From Sphingomonas sp. (GTDB lineage: Bacteria; Pseudomonadota; Alphaproteobacteria; Sphingomonadales; Sphingomonadaceae), in contig JAFKLY010000006.1 in assembly GCA_017304655.1 (NCBI GenBank), positions 372,001 through 436,000 of the forward strand: 64,000 nt of DNA, read 5' to 3'. The notes beneath the pieces were generated by a model. That model had not been told where the DNA came from and made no database searches. It saw only the letters and a list, made by a program, of their open reading frames with translations. This document shows, piece after piece, positions 39,965 to 49,403 of the stretch. How positions within the stretch are numbered: position 1 is the first letter of the stretch; every line of letters begins with the position of its first letter. Position numbers and translations under genes: made by a program.

Positions 39965-40471
39965 ATGGCATGGCAACTGAGCGCGCTCGACCGGCTCGAA
40001 ATCCAGGAACTCTATTCGCGCTACGCCTGGGGCATCGACCTGGCGGATGCCGACATGGCGCTCTCCACCTTCACTCAGGATGCCTGGTTCGACCATCTCT
40101 GGCAGGGCCGCGTGCAGGGCCATGAGGCGATCCTGGAGAATCTGAAGTCGCTTTGGAACGACCGGCAGAGCTGGTGGTATGGCCGCCAGCACCTGATGAA
40201 CCACTTCATCATGGAGCCGCGCGCGGAGGACGGCGAGGTGGACGTGCGCTGCTTCTTCCAGATCGTGCAGTTCCAGACGGACTATCACACCAATTTCGTC
40301 TTCGGCATCGGCACGCGCATCGACCATGTGACGAAGAAGGAAGGCGTGTGGCGCTTCCAGTCGCTGCATGTGAATGCGTGGACCGCTGCCGATCAGGTGC
40401 CGTGGAAGGGCGACATTCTGCTCAAGCAGAAGCCGAGCCACAAGGCGCCGCCAGTCGCAGGAGCGAAGTGA
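39965..40471 (+). CDS. SnoaL/NTF2-like protein (copy 2)
   Basis: A 168-residue protein of the SnoaL_4 style (ALDRLEIQELYSRYAWGIDLADADMALSTFTQDAWFD), different from the DWPDF-type copies. It is cotranscribed after the aldehyde dehydrogenase and its stop overlaps the alcohol dehydrogenase start (TGATG). Members of this branch include scytalone-dehydratase-like enzymes and dioxygenase small subunits, so dehydration or lyase chemistry is possible. Confidence 0.78.
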   Translation: MAWQLSALDRLEIQELYSRYAWGIDLADADMALSTFTQDAWFDHLWQGRVQGHEAILENLKSLWNDRQSWWYGRQHLMNHFIMEPRAEDGEVDVRCFFQIVQFQTDYHTNFVFGIGTRIDHVTKKEGVWRFQSLHVNAWTAADQVPWKGDILLKQKPSHKAPPVAGAK

Positions 40472-41571
40472 TGCAGATCACCGCTGCCGTCAGTCGCGCC
40501 AATCAGGCCGCGCCCAGTCTGGAACAGCTGGAGTTGGAAGCGCCGCGCGCGGGCGAATTGCTCGTGCGCATCGTCGCGGTCGGTATCTGCCATACCGATC
40601 TGCACGAGCATCCCGGCCGTCATGCGCCGCACCCCATCGTGCTCGGCCATGAAGGGGCGGGCGTGGTCGCGGCGCTGGGTGAGGGCGTGCGCGGGTTCGC
40701 TGTTGGCGATCATGTGCTGCTCTCCGGCAGCAGCTGCGGCCAGTGCCCAAGCTGCGTGGCTGGCCGCCCGACTTATTGCGACCTTGCCATGCCGATGAAC
40801 TTTGGCGGCAAGCGGCTGGATGGATCGACGGCGCTGTCCTGCGGTGACGAGACAATCCACTCGCATTTCTTCGGCCAGTCCTCCTTCGCGACCCACAGCA
40901 TCGTGCCGGAGCGCACGGCCGTGAAGATCGACAAGGATATTCCGCTCGATCTGGCGGCGCCGCTCGGCTGCGGCGTCATCACCGGCGCGGGATCTGTGAT
41001 CGAGGCGCTGAAGGTGGGAGTGGGCGCCACCATTGCCATCTTCGGCACCGGCGGCGTCGGGCTCTCGGCGGTCATGGCGGCGCGGCTGGTCGGCGCGCGG
41101 CGGATCGTCGCAGTGGACATCAATCAGGCCCGGCTCGATCTGGCGCTGGAGCTGGGCGCGACCGATGCCATCCGCGCCGACGGCGAGAATGTCGTGCAGC
41201 AAATCCGGGCGATCACCGGGCGCGGCGTGGACTTCAGCTTCAACACGACGACGGTCGCGGCCGTCCACACGATGGCGCTGGAATGCCTCGCGATGAACGG
41301 CACGGCCGGCTTCGTCGCGGCACCGCGCGGCGAGTGGGCACCGGCGATGTTCCCCATGCTGGCGGGCGGACGGCAATTGCGCGGCATTCTGGGCGGCGAC
41401 GCCAATCCGCGCACCTTCCTGCCGGTCTTGATCGATTACTGGAAGCAGGGCCGCTTTCCGTTCGACCGGCTCATCAAAGCCTATCGATTCGACGAGATCG
41501 GTCAGGCATTCCATGACAGTGAAAGTGGCGCGGTCATCAAGGCCGTGCTCAAGGTTGGAGAAGCTGCATGA
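40471..41571 (+). CDS. Zinc-dependent alcohol dehydrogenase
   Basis: A 366-residue medium-chain dehydrogenase. Catalytic zinc ligands lie in VGICHTDLHEH (Cys40) and GHEGAG (His60-Glu61). The structural zinc set is Cys89, Cys92, Cys95, Cys103. The Rossmann motif is FGTGGVGLSAV followed by the acidic residue in VAVDINQARL, which suggests NAD. It resembles benzyl/aryl-alcohol dehydrogenases of the XylB group. Coupled to its neighbours on both sides by start-stop overlap. Confidence 0.88.
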   Translation: MQITAAVSRANQAAPSLEQLELEAPRAGELLVRIVAVGICHTDLHEHPGRHAPHPIVLGHEGAGVVAALGEGVRGFAVGDHVLLSGSSCGQCPSCVAGRPTYCDLAMPMNFGGKRLDGSTALSCGDETIHSHFFGQSSFATHSIVPERTAVKIDKDIPLDLAAPLGCGVITGAGSVIEALKVGVGATIAIFGTGGVGLSAVMAARLVGARRIVAVDINQARLDLALELGATDAIRADGENVVQQIRAITGRGVDFSFNTTTVAAVHTMALECLAMNGTAGFVAAPRGEWAPAMFPMLAGGRQLRGILGGDANPRTFLPVLIDYWKQGRFPFDRLIKAYRFDEIGQAFHDSESGAVIKAVLKVGEAA

Positions 41572-42419
41572 CTCCTGAAATCCGCGAAAAACTCCGCGCC
41601 TTCGGCACTGAACTCACGCCCGGCATGTTGGGCGGCACGCAGGAACTCTACCGGGCGTTGCAGCCGGGCCTGCCGTCCCACGCGGTCGTGACGCGCGATC
41701 TGTTCTACGGCCCGCACGCGCGCAACCGGCTCGATGTGTTCACGCGGGACGACGGGCTGACCAACGCGCCGGTGCTGGTCTTCGTGCATGGCGGCGGCTT
41801 CGTGATGGGCGACAAGACCACGGAAGGCTCGCCCTTCTATGACAATATCGGCGCCTTCGCGGTGGACAGCGGCTATGTCGGCGTCACCATCACCTATCGG
41901 CTGGCGCCGGAAGTGACCTGGCCGGCGGGCGGAGAAGATGTCGCCCTCGCTGTCGATTGGCTGCGCGAGAACATCGCGCAATATGGCGGCAATCCGGATC
42001 GCATCGTCGTCATGGGCCAGTCGGCGGGCGCGGTGCATGTCGCCGACTATGTCGCGCGCTTCTCGCCCAAGGTGGCGGGCGCGATCATGTGCTCGGGCCT
42101 CTACAATGTCGCTTCGGCCGAGGCGAACCAGTTCCAGAAGGCCTATTATGGTGAGGATGCCGCTGGCTATGGCCAGGCATCCTCGGTCGCCGGGCTGATC
42201 CAGAGCAAGACGCCGATGCTGATGACGGTCTGCGAGTTCGATCCGGTCGATTTCCAGCGCCAGGCCGCCGATTTCGTCAGTCGTTACACGACCGCACGCA
42301 ATGCCTTCCCGCGCCTGCACTGGCTGCACGGGCACAATCATCTCTCGCCGGTGCTGGAGATCGGCGCGCCGGACAGTGACCTTGAGCGCTACATCACCGA
42401 GTTCATTGCCGCGCTCTGA
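41568..42419 (+). CDS. Alpha/beta hydrolase, HSL-like
   Basis: A 283-residue esterase of the hormone-sensitive-lipase family: oxyanion motif HGGGF (74-78), nucleophile Ser152 in GQSAG, the acid likely in CEFDPVDF and the His in HGHNHLSP. The start ATG overlaps the alcohol dehydrogenase stop by four bases. It probably hydrolyses an ester intermediate. Confidence 0.85.
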   Translation: MTPEIREKLRAFGTELTPGMLGGTQELYRALQPGLPSHAVVTRDLFYGPHARNRLDVFTRDDGLTNAPVLVFVHGGGFVMGDKTTEGSPFYDNIGAFAVDSGYVGVTITYRLAPEVTWPAGGEDVALAVDWLRENIAQYGGNPDRIVVMGQSAGAVHVADYVARFSPKVAGAIMCSGLYNVASAEANQFQKAYYGEDAAGYGQASSVAGLIQSKTPMLMTVCEFDPVDFQRQAADFVSRYTTARNAFPRLHWLHGHNHLSPVLEIGAPDSDLERYITEFIAAL

Positions 42420-42451
42420 CGCGGCGATCAGAAGACAGGAGCAGGATCATC

Positions 42452-43903
42452 ATGGTCGAACCCATTCATTTCCCCGATATCGAGCTGTATCGCGGCTGGG
42501 GCGAGCCGATGCGCTCGAATATCGAGCTGCGCGGGCTGGAGCTGGTCTCCGGCGCCGTGCCCGATGGGCTGGAAGGCGCGCTCTATCGCGTCGGGGCCGA
42601 CCGCCAATATCCCTCCGGCCGCACCGATGACATCTTCATCGATGGCGAGGGGCAGATGCACATGCTCCGCATCAAGGACAATCAGGTCGATTATATCGTG
42701 AAGTGGGTGGAGACCGAGCGCTACAAGCGGCAGAAAGCCGCGCGCCGGGGGCTCTTCGGGCGCTATCGCAATCGCTATACAGTCGATGAGAGCGTGAAGG
42801 ACGTGCATCTGGGCACGGCGAACACGACGGCGATGTTTCATGCCGGGCACCTCTATGCGCTCAAGGAGGACGATCTGCCTTATGAGATCGATCCGGAGAC
42901 GCTGGAGACCAAGGGGCGCGTCGATTTCGACGGGCAGATCACGGCCGAGAGCCTCACCGCGCATCCCAAGGTCGATCCGATCACCAATGAGCTGCTGACC
43001 TTCTCCTATCAGGCGAAGGGCGATGCGACGACGGACTTCGCCTTTTACGTCTTCGGTCCCGATCGCGAGAAGATCACCGAAATCTGGTTCAACATGCCTT
43101 ATGCGGCCTGTGTCCATGATTTCGCGATCACCAAGGATTGGGTGGTCGTACCGTTCTTCCCGCTCATCACGGATCTGGACGTGGTGAAGGCCGGCGGCCC
43201 ATATTATGAGTGGCACCCGGATCAGCCGGTGCATGTCGCGCTGGTGCCGCGCTATGGCAAGGCGGAGGATATCCGCTGGTTCAAGGGGCCGAACGGCAGC
43301 GCCGGCCACATGATGAATGCCCATCAGGACGGCACCAAGGTCCATCTCGACCTGTGCTATTATGATGGCAATTGCTTCCCCTTCTTCACCATGCCCGGCG
43401 GCGGCGTGGCGCCCGGCGTGCCGCCGTTCCTCACGCGCATGACCTTCGATCTGGCGAGCAATGAGGAGGGCTTCGCCACCTCGCGGCTCATGAACATCCC
43501 CTGCGAGATGCCGCGTACGGACGATCGCTATCAGGGCCGGCCCTATCGCTACGGCTTCGTGATTGCCCGCAGCAAGGATGCGAGCGGGATCGCCCGGATC
43601 GATCACCAGACCGGCGCTGTCGACCTGTGGAATCCGGGCGAGGGCGACGGCGTGCAGGAGCCGCAGTTCGTGCCGCGGTCGCCCGATGCGCCGGAGGGGG
43701 ATGGCTGGCTGCTCGTGCTCGTCTCACGCGTGTCGCAGAACCGCAGCGATCTCGCCATTCTCGATGCGCAGAACCTCGCCGCCGGCCCGGTGGCGCTGTT
43801 CAAGCTGCCGGTCCGCGTGCGCTCCACCTTCCACGGCACCTGGGTGCCGGAGGAAACGCTCAAGAGCGGCCAGTATCGCATGTCGCTCGGCACCGCGGCC
43901 TGA
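42452..43903 (+). CDS. Carotenoid oxygenase family, lignostilbene-dioxygenase-like (copy 1)
   Basis: A seven-bladed propeller Fe(II) dioxygenase of 483 residues. The four iron-binding His are His171 (AHPKVD), His222 (VHDFAIT), His286 (HMMNAHQDG) and His461 (FHGTWV). Residues corresponding to the Phe/Tyr/Lys set I recall as substrate-contacting in LsdA (Phe59, Tyr101, Lys134) are present as Phe62, Tyr105 and Lys138. Cleavage of a 4-hydroxystilbene to two aldehydes is therefore likely. It is the last gene of the operon that starts with an aldehyde dehydrogenase. Confidence 0.88.
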   Translation: MVEPIHFPDIELYRGWGEPMRSNIELRGLELVSGAVPDGLEGALYRVGADRQYPSGRTDDIFIDGEGQMHMLRIKDNQVDYIVKWVETERYKRQKAARRGLFGRYRNRYTVDESVKDVHLGTANTTAMFHAGHLYALKEDDLPYEIDPETLETKGRVDFDGQITAESLTAHPKVDPITNELLTFSYQAKGDATTDFAFYVFGPDREKITEIWFNMPYAACVHDFAITKDWVVVPFFPLITDLDVVKAGGPYYEWHPDQPVHVALVPRYGKAEDIRWFKGPNGSAGHMMNAHQDGTKVHLDLCYYDGNCFPFFTMPGGGVAPGVPPFLTRMTFDLASNEEGFATSRLMNIPCEMPRTDDRYQGRPYRYGFVIARSKDASGIARIDHQTGAVDLWNPGEGDGVQEPQFVPRSPDAPEGDGWLLVLVSRVSQNRSDLAILDAQNLAAGPVALFKLPVRVRSTFHGTWVPEETLKSGQYRMSLGTAA

Positions 43904-43918
43904 TCTGTCTCCCCGCCT

Positions 43919-43951
43919 CTCTCCTCCGGTCGGGGGAGGGAGGTTTTTCTG
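43919..43951 (+). terminator. Terminator after the carotenoid oxygenase operon
   Basis: A 12-base stem CCTCTCTCCTCC / GGGGGAGGGAGG around GGTC with two G-T pairs, followed by TTTTTCT, 16 bases after the stop codon. Confidence 0.8.
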
Positions 43952-44085
43952 GGGGGCGTGGACAAATTCCAGCGTGAATGAATGTCGGCTATTGGAAGCG
44001 CGCGCTGTAGAGCGTGCGGAATGAAGGGGCGGGATTACAGAGTATCTACTTATCAACACGATAGGGCTCATAGTGGACGGTGAAA

Positions 44086-44535
44086 CTATGGTGCAGCCGC
44101 ATTTCCGTGAGCATTTGTGGACGGCCATGGCAAATTCTCGACGTGCCCGTCAGCACGGATCAAGAATCTACCTCCTCCATAGCCGGTAGCATCTGTCGTC
44201 GTTGACACGTTGTAGATAACGCCCTGTCGGAGCGGCATTGCCTGAACTTCTTTCCGGTCCTGCTGACGTTGTCCTTCAAGGGACTTGCCATAGATGATCG
44301 GGAATTTGTTGGCGCAGTAGTCATCATAACTTACGCTCTCGGACCAAAGCGTATTTCGTTGTCCCCCCTCTTCGGTGACTTCAATGTCTCTCAAACATTC
44401 AGGCTTTTGGGAAGATGTCGGGGAGACAACGAACATCAGTTGCCCATTTTGAACGACCGCTGTCAGATCGTAAACATACGAACAACCGCCCAGCAGGGCA
44501 ACGCACGCGACTGAAATAGCAATCTGTCGGAACAT
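44086..44535 (-). CDS. Hypothetical lipoprotein in an AT-richer patch
   Basis: A 149-residue protein with a lipoprotein signal peptide ending ALLGGC and a Tyr-rich mature start (SYVYDL). The rest (TLWSESVSYDDYCANKFPIIYG, TDATGYGGGRFLIRADGHVENLPWP) matches no family I know. The patch 43,950-44,660 is visibly poorer in GC than the catabolic genes on both sides, which suggests separate acquisition. It lies between two catabolic operons without an obvious link. Confidence 0.65.
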   Translation of the reverse strand: MFRQIAISVACVALLGGCSYVYDLTAVVQNGQLMFVVSPTSSQKPECLRDIEVTEEGGQRNTLWSESVSYDDYCANKFPIIYGKSLEGQRQQDRKEVQAMPLRQGVIYNVSTTTDATGYGGGRFLIRADGHVENLPWPSTNAHGNAAAP

Positions 44536-44681
44536 TCTGACAAGCTACCTAAAGTCTGCTTTCAGGCAAGCTTCTGGACTGGCCGGATGGCAAGAAATGG
44601 GTCGCGTCCGGAAAGTCAGGTATGCGCCTGAAATGCCCAGATTGCGGGCGTCTTGACCGACCTGGAATTTGTCCGCGCCGC

Positions 44682-45065
44682 CTATTCGATCCGCCGGAAG
44701 CGGGCGGAGCGGATGCGCGTGAACTTGCTATCCACCAGATCGTAGAAGGCGAAATTGATGCTTTGCCGTCGCTGGCCTTGCATCAGCGGCCCGGTCGGGA
44801 AGTCCGGCCAGTCTTCCTTCGCCACCAGCGTGGTGCGGATCTCCGCCGCGATCATCGCCTCGCTGCCCACGAAGCTCAGGAGGTCGACCTGCTCGTCGAG
44901 CCGCGCCTTTACGCCGCGATAGAAATCCAGCACCGCCTCCCGGCCGGTCAGCGTGGCGGCTTGCCCGAAGAACTGCACGTCGTCGGCGTAATAAGCGCCG
45001 AAGCCCGCGAAATCATTGCGATTGAACGCGTCCAGATAGGCCTGGAGCCAGGCGCGATCCGGCAT
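44682..45065 (-). CDS. NTF2/SnoaL-like protein (copy 3)
   Basis: A 127-residue member of the DWPDF-type subgroup: YLDAFNRNDFAGFGAYYADDVQFFG, LTGREAVLDFYRGVKARL, KEDWPDFPTGPLMQG and DSKFTRIRSARFR. The ATG shares a base with the stop of the MFS gene before it (TGATG), so transporter and NTF2 protein are made together. This coupling suggests that the protein handles the imported compound or its first product. Confidence 0.83.
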   Translation of the reverse strand: MPDRAWLQAYLDAFNRNDFAGFGAYYADDVQFFGQAATLTGREAVLDFYRGVKARLDEQVDLLSFVGSEAMIAAEIRTTLVAKEDWPDFPTGPLMQGQRRQSINFAFYDLVDSKFTRIRSARFRRIE

Positions 45066-46417
45066 CAGGCGGCGGTCGATTTCGCTTCGGCCACGCCGTT
45101 GCGGCGCAGGACGACGCCCAGCACCAGCATCAGCACGGCAACGCACACCGGCAGGGCGGCCGCCAGCGTCAGGGTGAGCTGGAGCGAATAATGCTGCGCA
45201 AGCGCGAAGGCGCCGCCCAGTGGCGCGACGATGCCGCCGATCCGGCCTGCGCCGCCGGCCCAGCCGAGCGCGGTGCTGCGCATGCGCGGCGGATAGACAA
45301 GCGTGATGAAGGTGTTGATGCCGCCCTGGCCGCCGGTCTGGAAGAAGTTCCACAGCAGCGCGACAATGATGAACAGGCCGCTGTGGAACGGCGTCCACGA
45401 GAGCGTGACCAGTGCGACGGCGAGCGAGAAATAGAAGAAGGCGAGCAGGGTGGTGGGGCGGAAGCGATCCATCAGCCAGCCGACGACCAGCGTGCCGACC
45501 ACGCCGCCCAGATAGGCGATCATCGCGACCTTGGCGAACTCCTGGATGGGGATGCCCGCCATATCCTGGAAGAAGGTCGGCAGCCAGGCGCCCATCATCG
45601 CATTGTTGGTCATGCTCAGCGCGCAGGCGGCCCAGATGATCGCCGTCATCGACAGGCGCCCTTCGGAGAAGACGTCGCTCAGCTTCGCTTTGCGTCCCCC
45701 GCTCTGGTTGCCCTGGATGACGAACAACTCGTCCCCGGTAAGCTGCACATTGGGATCGAGCCGCCGCAGCGTCTTGGCGATGCCGGCATCGGCGGGATTG
45801 CGCTCGGCGCGGAACTTGAGGGATTCAGGCACGAACAGTACCAGCAGCGGCACGCAGATGAGCGGCACCATGCCGCCGATCCAGAAGCCGCTCTGCCAGC
45901 CATAATCATCGAGCAGCCAGGCCGCGACCACGCCGCTGGTCGCGCTGCCGGCCGAGTAGCCGGCCAGCGAGATCGCCACGAAGGTGGAGCGACGATGCTT
46001 GGGCGTGATTTCGGAGATCATCGCCATTGCCATCGGCAGGCCGGCGGCCATGAATACGCCGGCGATGCCGCGCAGGATGGAGAGCTGCGTCAGCGTCTGC
46101 GCATGCACGCTGAACAGGGTGATGAGGCCGAAGATGAGGCAGGCGAAGATCAGCATCGTGCGGCGCCCGAAGCGGTCCGCCAGTGGTGAGACGCCAAACG
46201 CGCCGATGGCGAGGCCGATCTGCTGATAGACGAACAGTGGCGCCATCGCTTCGGACGGCTGATTGAAGCCCTTGGCGATCGCCGGAGCGATCTTGCCGAT
46301 CATGAAGATGTCGAACCCGTCGATGAAGCAGACGAGAATGCAGACGAACAGCGCGACAGCCTGCGTGCTGCCGATGCGCGTGCGATCGATGAAGGCTTCG
46401 ACGTCGAAATTGGTCAT
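45065..46417 (-). CDS. MFS transporter, aromatic acid:H+ symporter (AAHS) type
   Basis: A 450-residue 12-helix transporter. The start region FVCILVCFIDGFDIFMIGKIAPAIAKGF and the motif PLADRFGRRTMLI are those of the AAHS family (PcaK, BenK, VanK), which import aromatic acids with protons. ATG 46417 gives the usual short polar N-terminus; the open frame reaches 46486 without family similarity. An operator-like site lies 62-93 bases upstream. Confidence 0.88.
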   Translation of the reverse strand: MTNFDVEAFIDRTRIGSTQAVALFVCILVCFIDGFDIFMIGKIAPAIAKGFNQPSEAMAPLFVYQQIGLAIGAFGVSPLADRFGRRTMLIFACLIFGLITLFSVHAQTLTQLSILRGIAGVFMAAGLPMAMAMISEITPKHRRSTFVAISLAGYSAGSATSGVVAAWLLDDYGWQSGFWIGGMVPLICVPLLVLFVPESLKFRAERNPADAGIAKTLRRLDPNVQLTGDELFVIQGNQSGGRKAKLSDVFSEGRLSMTAIIWAACALSMTNNAMMGAWLPTFFQDMAGIPIQEFAKVAMIAYLGGVVGTLVVGWLMDRFRPTTLLAFFYFSLAVALVTLSWTPFHSGLFIIVALLWNFFQTGGQGGINTFITLVYPPRMRSTALGWAGGAGRIGGIVAPLGGAFALAQHYSLQLTLTLAAALPVCVAVLMLVLGVVLRRNGVAEAKSTAA

Positions 46418-46478
46418 GAAAAGGGGCGTCCTCGCTGCGATGCGCCCGGTTCGGCCGGGGCTGTTCTGGCGGGCGCAC

Positions 46479-46510
46479 TCAATCACGAGATTGATGGGGA
46501 ATCAACAACG
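46479..46510. promoter_or_regulatory. Operator-like site C before the MFS operon
   Basis: A perfect inverted repeat TCAATC-ACGA-GATTGA (46479-46494) is followed directly by GAATCAACAACG (46499-46510), the same half site as in the divergent promoter at 37211. TTGAT-GGGGA-ATCAA (46491-46505) bridges both. Confidence 0.5.
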
Positions 46511-46551
46511 ATGATGGGCAAAGGGGCGTTTTGACGCGGCTCGGACGACAG

Positions 46552-46590
46552 GTCCCATGCCGGCGGGGAGGATCGCCGGCATGGGACTTT
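46552..46590. terminator. Long hairpin between hydrolase and MFS genes
   Basis: A perfect 14-base stem GTCCCATGCCGGCG / CGCCGGCATGGGAC with loop GGGAGGAT. There is only a weak T run, so it may act as a Rho-aided terminator or message-end stabiliser for the reverse-strand hydrolase, whose stop is 40 bases away. Confidence 0.5.
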
Positions 46591-46627
46591 GGCGGGAGCT
46601 TCGAGGAGGGGAGAAGCCTCGCTGGCC

Positions 46628-47455
46628 TCAGCCCTTCACGAAGGCGAGCAGGTCGGCATTGAACCGGTCCTGATGCGTGGCGGTCAGGCCATGCGGGGCG
46701 CCTTCGTAGACGGTCAGCGTGGAACCGGGCACCATCGTCACGGCCAGCTCGGCGGCATTGCCGATCGGCACGATCTGGTCATCATTGCCATGGATGAACA
46801 GGGTCGGCACGTCGATCGCCCGCAGGTCCGGCGCATAGTCGACTTCCGAGAATTCATGCACGCACAGATACTGGCCGATGATCGATCCCTGCATGCCCTG
46901 CCGCCAGAAGGACTGGCGCAGCCCCTCGCTCACGCTCGCACCCTCGCGGTTGAAGCCGAAGAAGGGGGTGCTGAGATCGAGGTAGAATTGCGAGCGATTG
47001 TCCGCCACGCCCTTGCGGATGCCGTCGAACACATCGAGCGGCAGGCCGTTGGGATAGATGTCGCTCACCGCCATGCGCGGCGGCACCGCGCCGACCAGCA
47101 CCATCTTCGCGACCCGGCTCGTGCCATGCCGGCCGACATAATGGGCGATTTCACCGCCGCCGGTGGAATGGCCGACGAGCACCACGTTGCGCAGGTCCAG
47201 CGCCTCGATCACCGCTGCCAGATCGTCGGCATAGGTGTCCATGTCGTTGCCGGTGTCCGGCTGGTCGGAGCGGCCGTGGCCGCGGCGGTCATGGGCGATG
47301 ACGCGATAGCCCTGCTGGAGCATGAACAGCATCTGCCCGTCCCACGCATCGGCCGAGAGCGGCCAGCCATGCGAGAAGACGATCGGCTGGGCGTCCTTGC
47401 TGCCCCAGTCCTTGTAGAAGATGCGGGTGCCATCGTTGGTGGTGACGTAGCTCAT
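46628..47455 (-). CDS. Alpha/beta hydrolase, chloroperoxidase-like
   Basis: A 275-residue hydrolase of the cofactor-free haloperoxidase/arylesterase group: oxyanion region [12 protein letters not shown], nucleophile Ser97 in GHSTGGGE, acid in HGNDDQIVP and His in GAPHGLT. It more likely works as an esterase than as a halogenating enzyme. ATG 47455 has AAGGA nearby. It is monocistronic as far as can be seen. Confidence 0.85.
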   Translation of the reverse strand: MSYVTTNDGTRIFYKDWGSKDAQPIVFSHGWPLSADAWDGQMLFMLQQGYRVIAHDRRGHGRSDQPDTGNDMDTYADDLAAVIEALDLRNVVLVGHSTGGGEIAHYVGRHGTSRVAKMVLVGAVPPRMAVSDIYPNGLPLDVFDGIRKGVADNRSQFYLDLSTPFFGFNREGASVSEGLRQSFWRQGMQGSIIGQYLCVHEFSEVDYAPDLRAIDVPTLFIHGNDDQIVPIGNAAELAVTMVPGSTLTVYEGAPHGLTATHQDRFNADLLAFVKG

Positions 47456-47727
47456 GGGGTGATCCTTCCTGTTGTCCATCTGTCCGGGTGGCGCCGTCTT
47501 TCGGCCAGCAAAGGATTACAGCAATGCGGCATTTCGATTTATAGAGATAATTTGCGACATACTTTTCAGCTTTGTTGAAAAATATTGCGTGTCTGTCGAG
47601 GGGATGCAGGAGCGTGCCGTTCTGGGCACGCGCGGCCATCAGGGTTGGCCAGTGGGTGGCTCAGCCGGCCATGCTGCGCCGACCGGCCGGCGTCATGATG
47701 ATCGCCGGCCAGCGGTTGGATCAGGCG

Positions 47728-47749
47728 GGGCCGCCGGGTTCGGCGGCCC
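47728..47749. terminator. Hairpin after the GMC gene
   Basis: A nine-base perfect stem GGGCCGCCG / CGGCGGCCC with loop GGTT, eight bases past the stop of the reverse-strand GMC gene. There is no T run, so efficiency is doubtful. Confidence 0.4.
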
Positions 47750-47756
47750 GCACGGC

Positions 47757-49400
47757 TCAGGCCATCGCCAGCCCGTTGTCCTGCTTGATCATGTCGGCAG
47801 CCTTCTCGCCGATCATGATGCTGGGGGCATTGGTGTTGCCGCCCACGATGCGCGGCATGATCGAGGCGTCGGCCACGCGCAGGCCCTTGAGGCCATGCAC
47901 GCGCAGGCGCGGGTCGACCACGGCCATGTCGTCCTGGCCCATCGCACAGCTACCGACCGGGTGGAGCGCGGTGTTGACGGCAGTGCGCACCCAGGCGTCG
48001 ATCTCGTCCGGCGTCTGCACGTCCGCTCCGGGCATCACTTCGCCGTGCAGCACATCGCTGAGCGACTCCTGGGCGAAGATCTCGCGCAATTGCGGGATCA
48101 GCCGGCGGAAGAAGGCGCGGTCATTCTCGGTGGAGAGCACGTTGGAGAGGATGCGCGGCTTGTCCGCCGGGTCGGCCGAGCGCAGCTTCACCCATCCGCG
48201 CCCCTCGGGCCGCAGCAGCACGCAGGCCATGGCGCACACGTCCATCTTGGGCGCGCGCCAGCCGGGGAACCAGAGCTGCGCGCCGATCATGGTCGGCTGG
48301 AACAGGCATTGCGCATCGGGCCGCTCAAGCTCGGGCCGCGTCTTGATGAAACCGTTGGCCGTGACGGGCATGTCGGCGATCATACCCCCGCGCGTCAGCA
48401 GCCATTGCAGCCCGGCGAAGGCGGCACGGTCCAGTCGCAGGCTGTTGGTGAGCGTGACGGACCGGGCCGCGCGCAGCACCATCGCCACGGAAGGGTGATC
48501 CTGCAGGTTCTTGCCGACGCCGGGCAAATGATGAACCACATCAATGCCATGCTCGGCCAGTTCTGCCGGGCTGCCGATGCCGGAGAGCAGCAGGACTTGC
48601 GGGGAATTATAGGCGCCGCCGCACAGAATGATTTCCTGAGCGGCCGTCACGCGCTGGTCGCGGCCTTCACGATCCCGGTAGTGCACGGCCACCGCCCGGC
48701 CATTCTCGACCTCGATGCGCGTGACGAGCGCGCCGGTCTCGACGGTGAGATTGGGCCGATTCATGGCCGGGATGAGGAACCGCGCGGCCGTGCTGGCGCG
48801 CGTGCCCTCGTGGATGTTCAGTGGCGGCGGTCCCCAGCCTGCCTGGCCTTCGCCATCCGGCCCGGCGCGGTGGAAGGTGTCGCGCTCTTCATAGCCCATC
48901 GCCTTGGTGGCGCTGATGAAGCGGCGATAGAGCTCATTGTCCTTGGGCTGCTGCTTGACGCTCAGCGGGCCGCCCTTGCCATGCCACGCATCGGCCGCCC
49001 CCCAGTGGTTTTCGGATTTCCGGAAATAGGGCAGCACGTCGTCATAGCTCCACCCCTCGTTGCCGAGCTGGCGCCATTCGTCATAGTCGCGGCTGTTGCC
49101 GCGCGCGTAGAGCATGCCGTTGATCATCGACGAACCGCCGAGCGCCTTGCCGCGCGGCTGGCGGATCTGCCGGTCATTCGCGAATGGCTCCGGCTCGCCC
49201 ATGTAGCTCCAGTTGAACTTGGGATCGGCCATCACGAACGGGAAGAGCACGGGCATGGCGAGACGGATGTCGCGCTCGCGCCGGCCGGCTTCCAGCACCA
49301 GCACCCTGGCATGGGGGTCCTCGGAGAGGCGCGCGGCAATGACGGCGCCCGCCGAGCCGGCGCCGATAACGATGAAATCGGGGGTGCTGCTGCTGGCCAA
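47757..49400 (-). CDS. GMC family FAD oxidoreductase (copy 1)
   Basis: A 547-residue flavoprotein alcohol oxidase/dehydrogenase. The FAD motif is DFIVIGAGSAGAVIAARLSED, the GMC signature 1 is RGKALGGSSMINGMLYARG, and the catalytic His lies in HPVGSCAMG with GGNTNAPSIMI at the end. PhcC and PhcD of Sphingobium sp. SYK-6, which oxidise the side-chain alcohol of the lignin dimer dehydrodiconiferyl alcohol, belong to this family. The start is TTG 49400, with AAGGAG lying in the end of the NTF2 gene. Confidence 0.88.
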   Translation of the reverse strand: MASSSTPDFIVIGAGSAGAVIAARLSEDPHARVLVLEAGRRERDIRLAMPVLFPFVMADPKFNWSYMGEPEPFANDRQIRQPRGKALGGSSMINGMLYARGNSRDYDEWRQLGNEGWSYDDVLPYFRKSENHWGAADAWHGKGGPLSVKQQPKDNELYRRFISATKAMGYEERDTFHRAGPDGEGQAGWGPPPLNIHEGTRASTAARFLIPAMNRPNLTVETGALVTRIEVENGRAVAVHYRDREGRDQRVTAAQEIILCGGAYNSPQVLLLSGIGSPAELAEHGIDVVHHLPGVGKNLQDHPSVAMVLRAARSVTLTNSLRLDRAAFAGLQWLLTRGGMIADMPVTANGFIKTRPELERPDAQCLFQPTMIGAQLWFPGWRAPKMDVCAMACVLLRPEGRGWVKLRSADPADKPRILSNVLSTENDRAFFRRLIPQLREIFAQESLSDVLHGEVMPGADVQTPDEIDAWVRTAVNTALHPVGSCAMGQDDMAVVDPRLRVHGLKGLRVADASIMPRIVGGNTNAPSIMIGEKAADMIKQDNGLAMA

Positions 49401-49403
49401 GGC

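Noticed and set aside
38339..40441. Reverse-strand open frame of 700 codons opposite the aldehyde dehydrogenase and SnoaL-like genes
   Set aside because: Shadow frame. Both genes on the plus strand have full active-site or family motifs.
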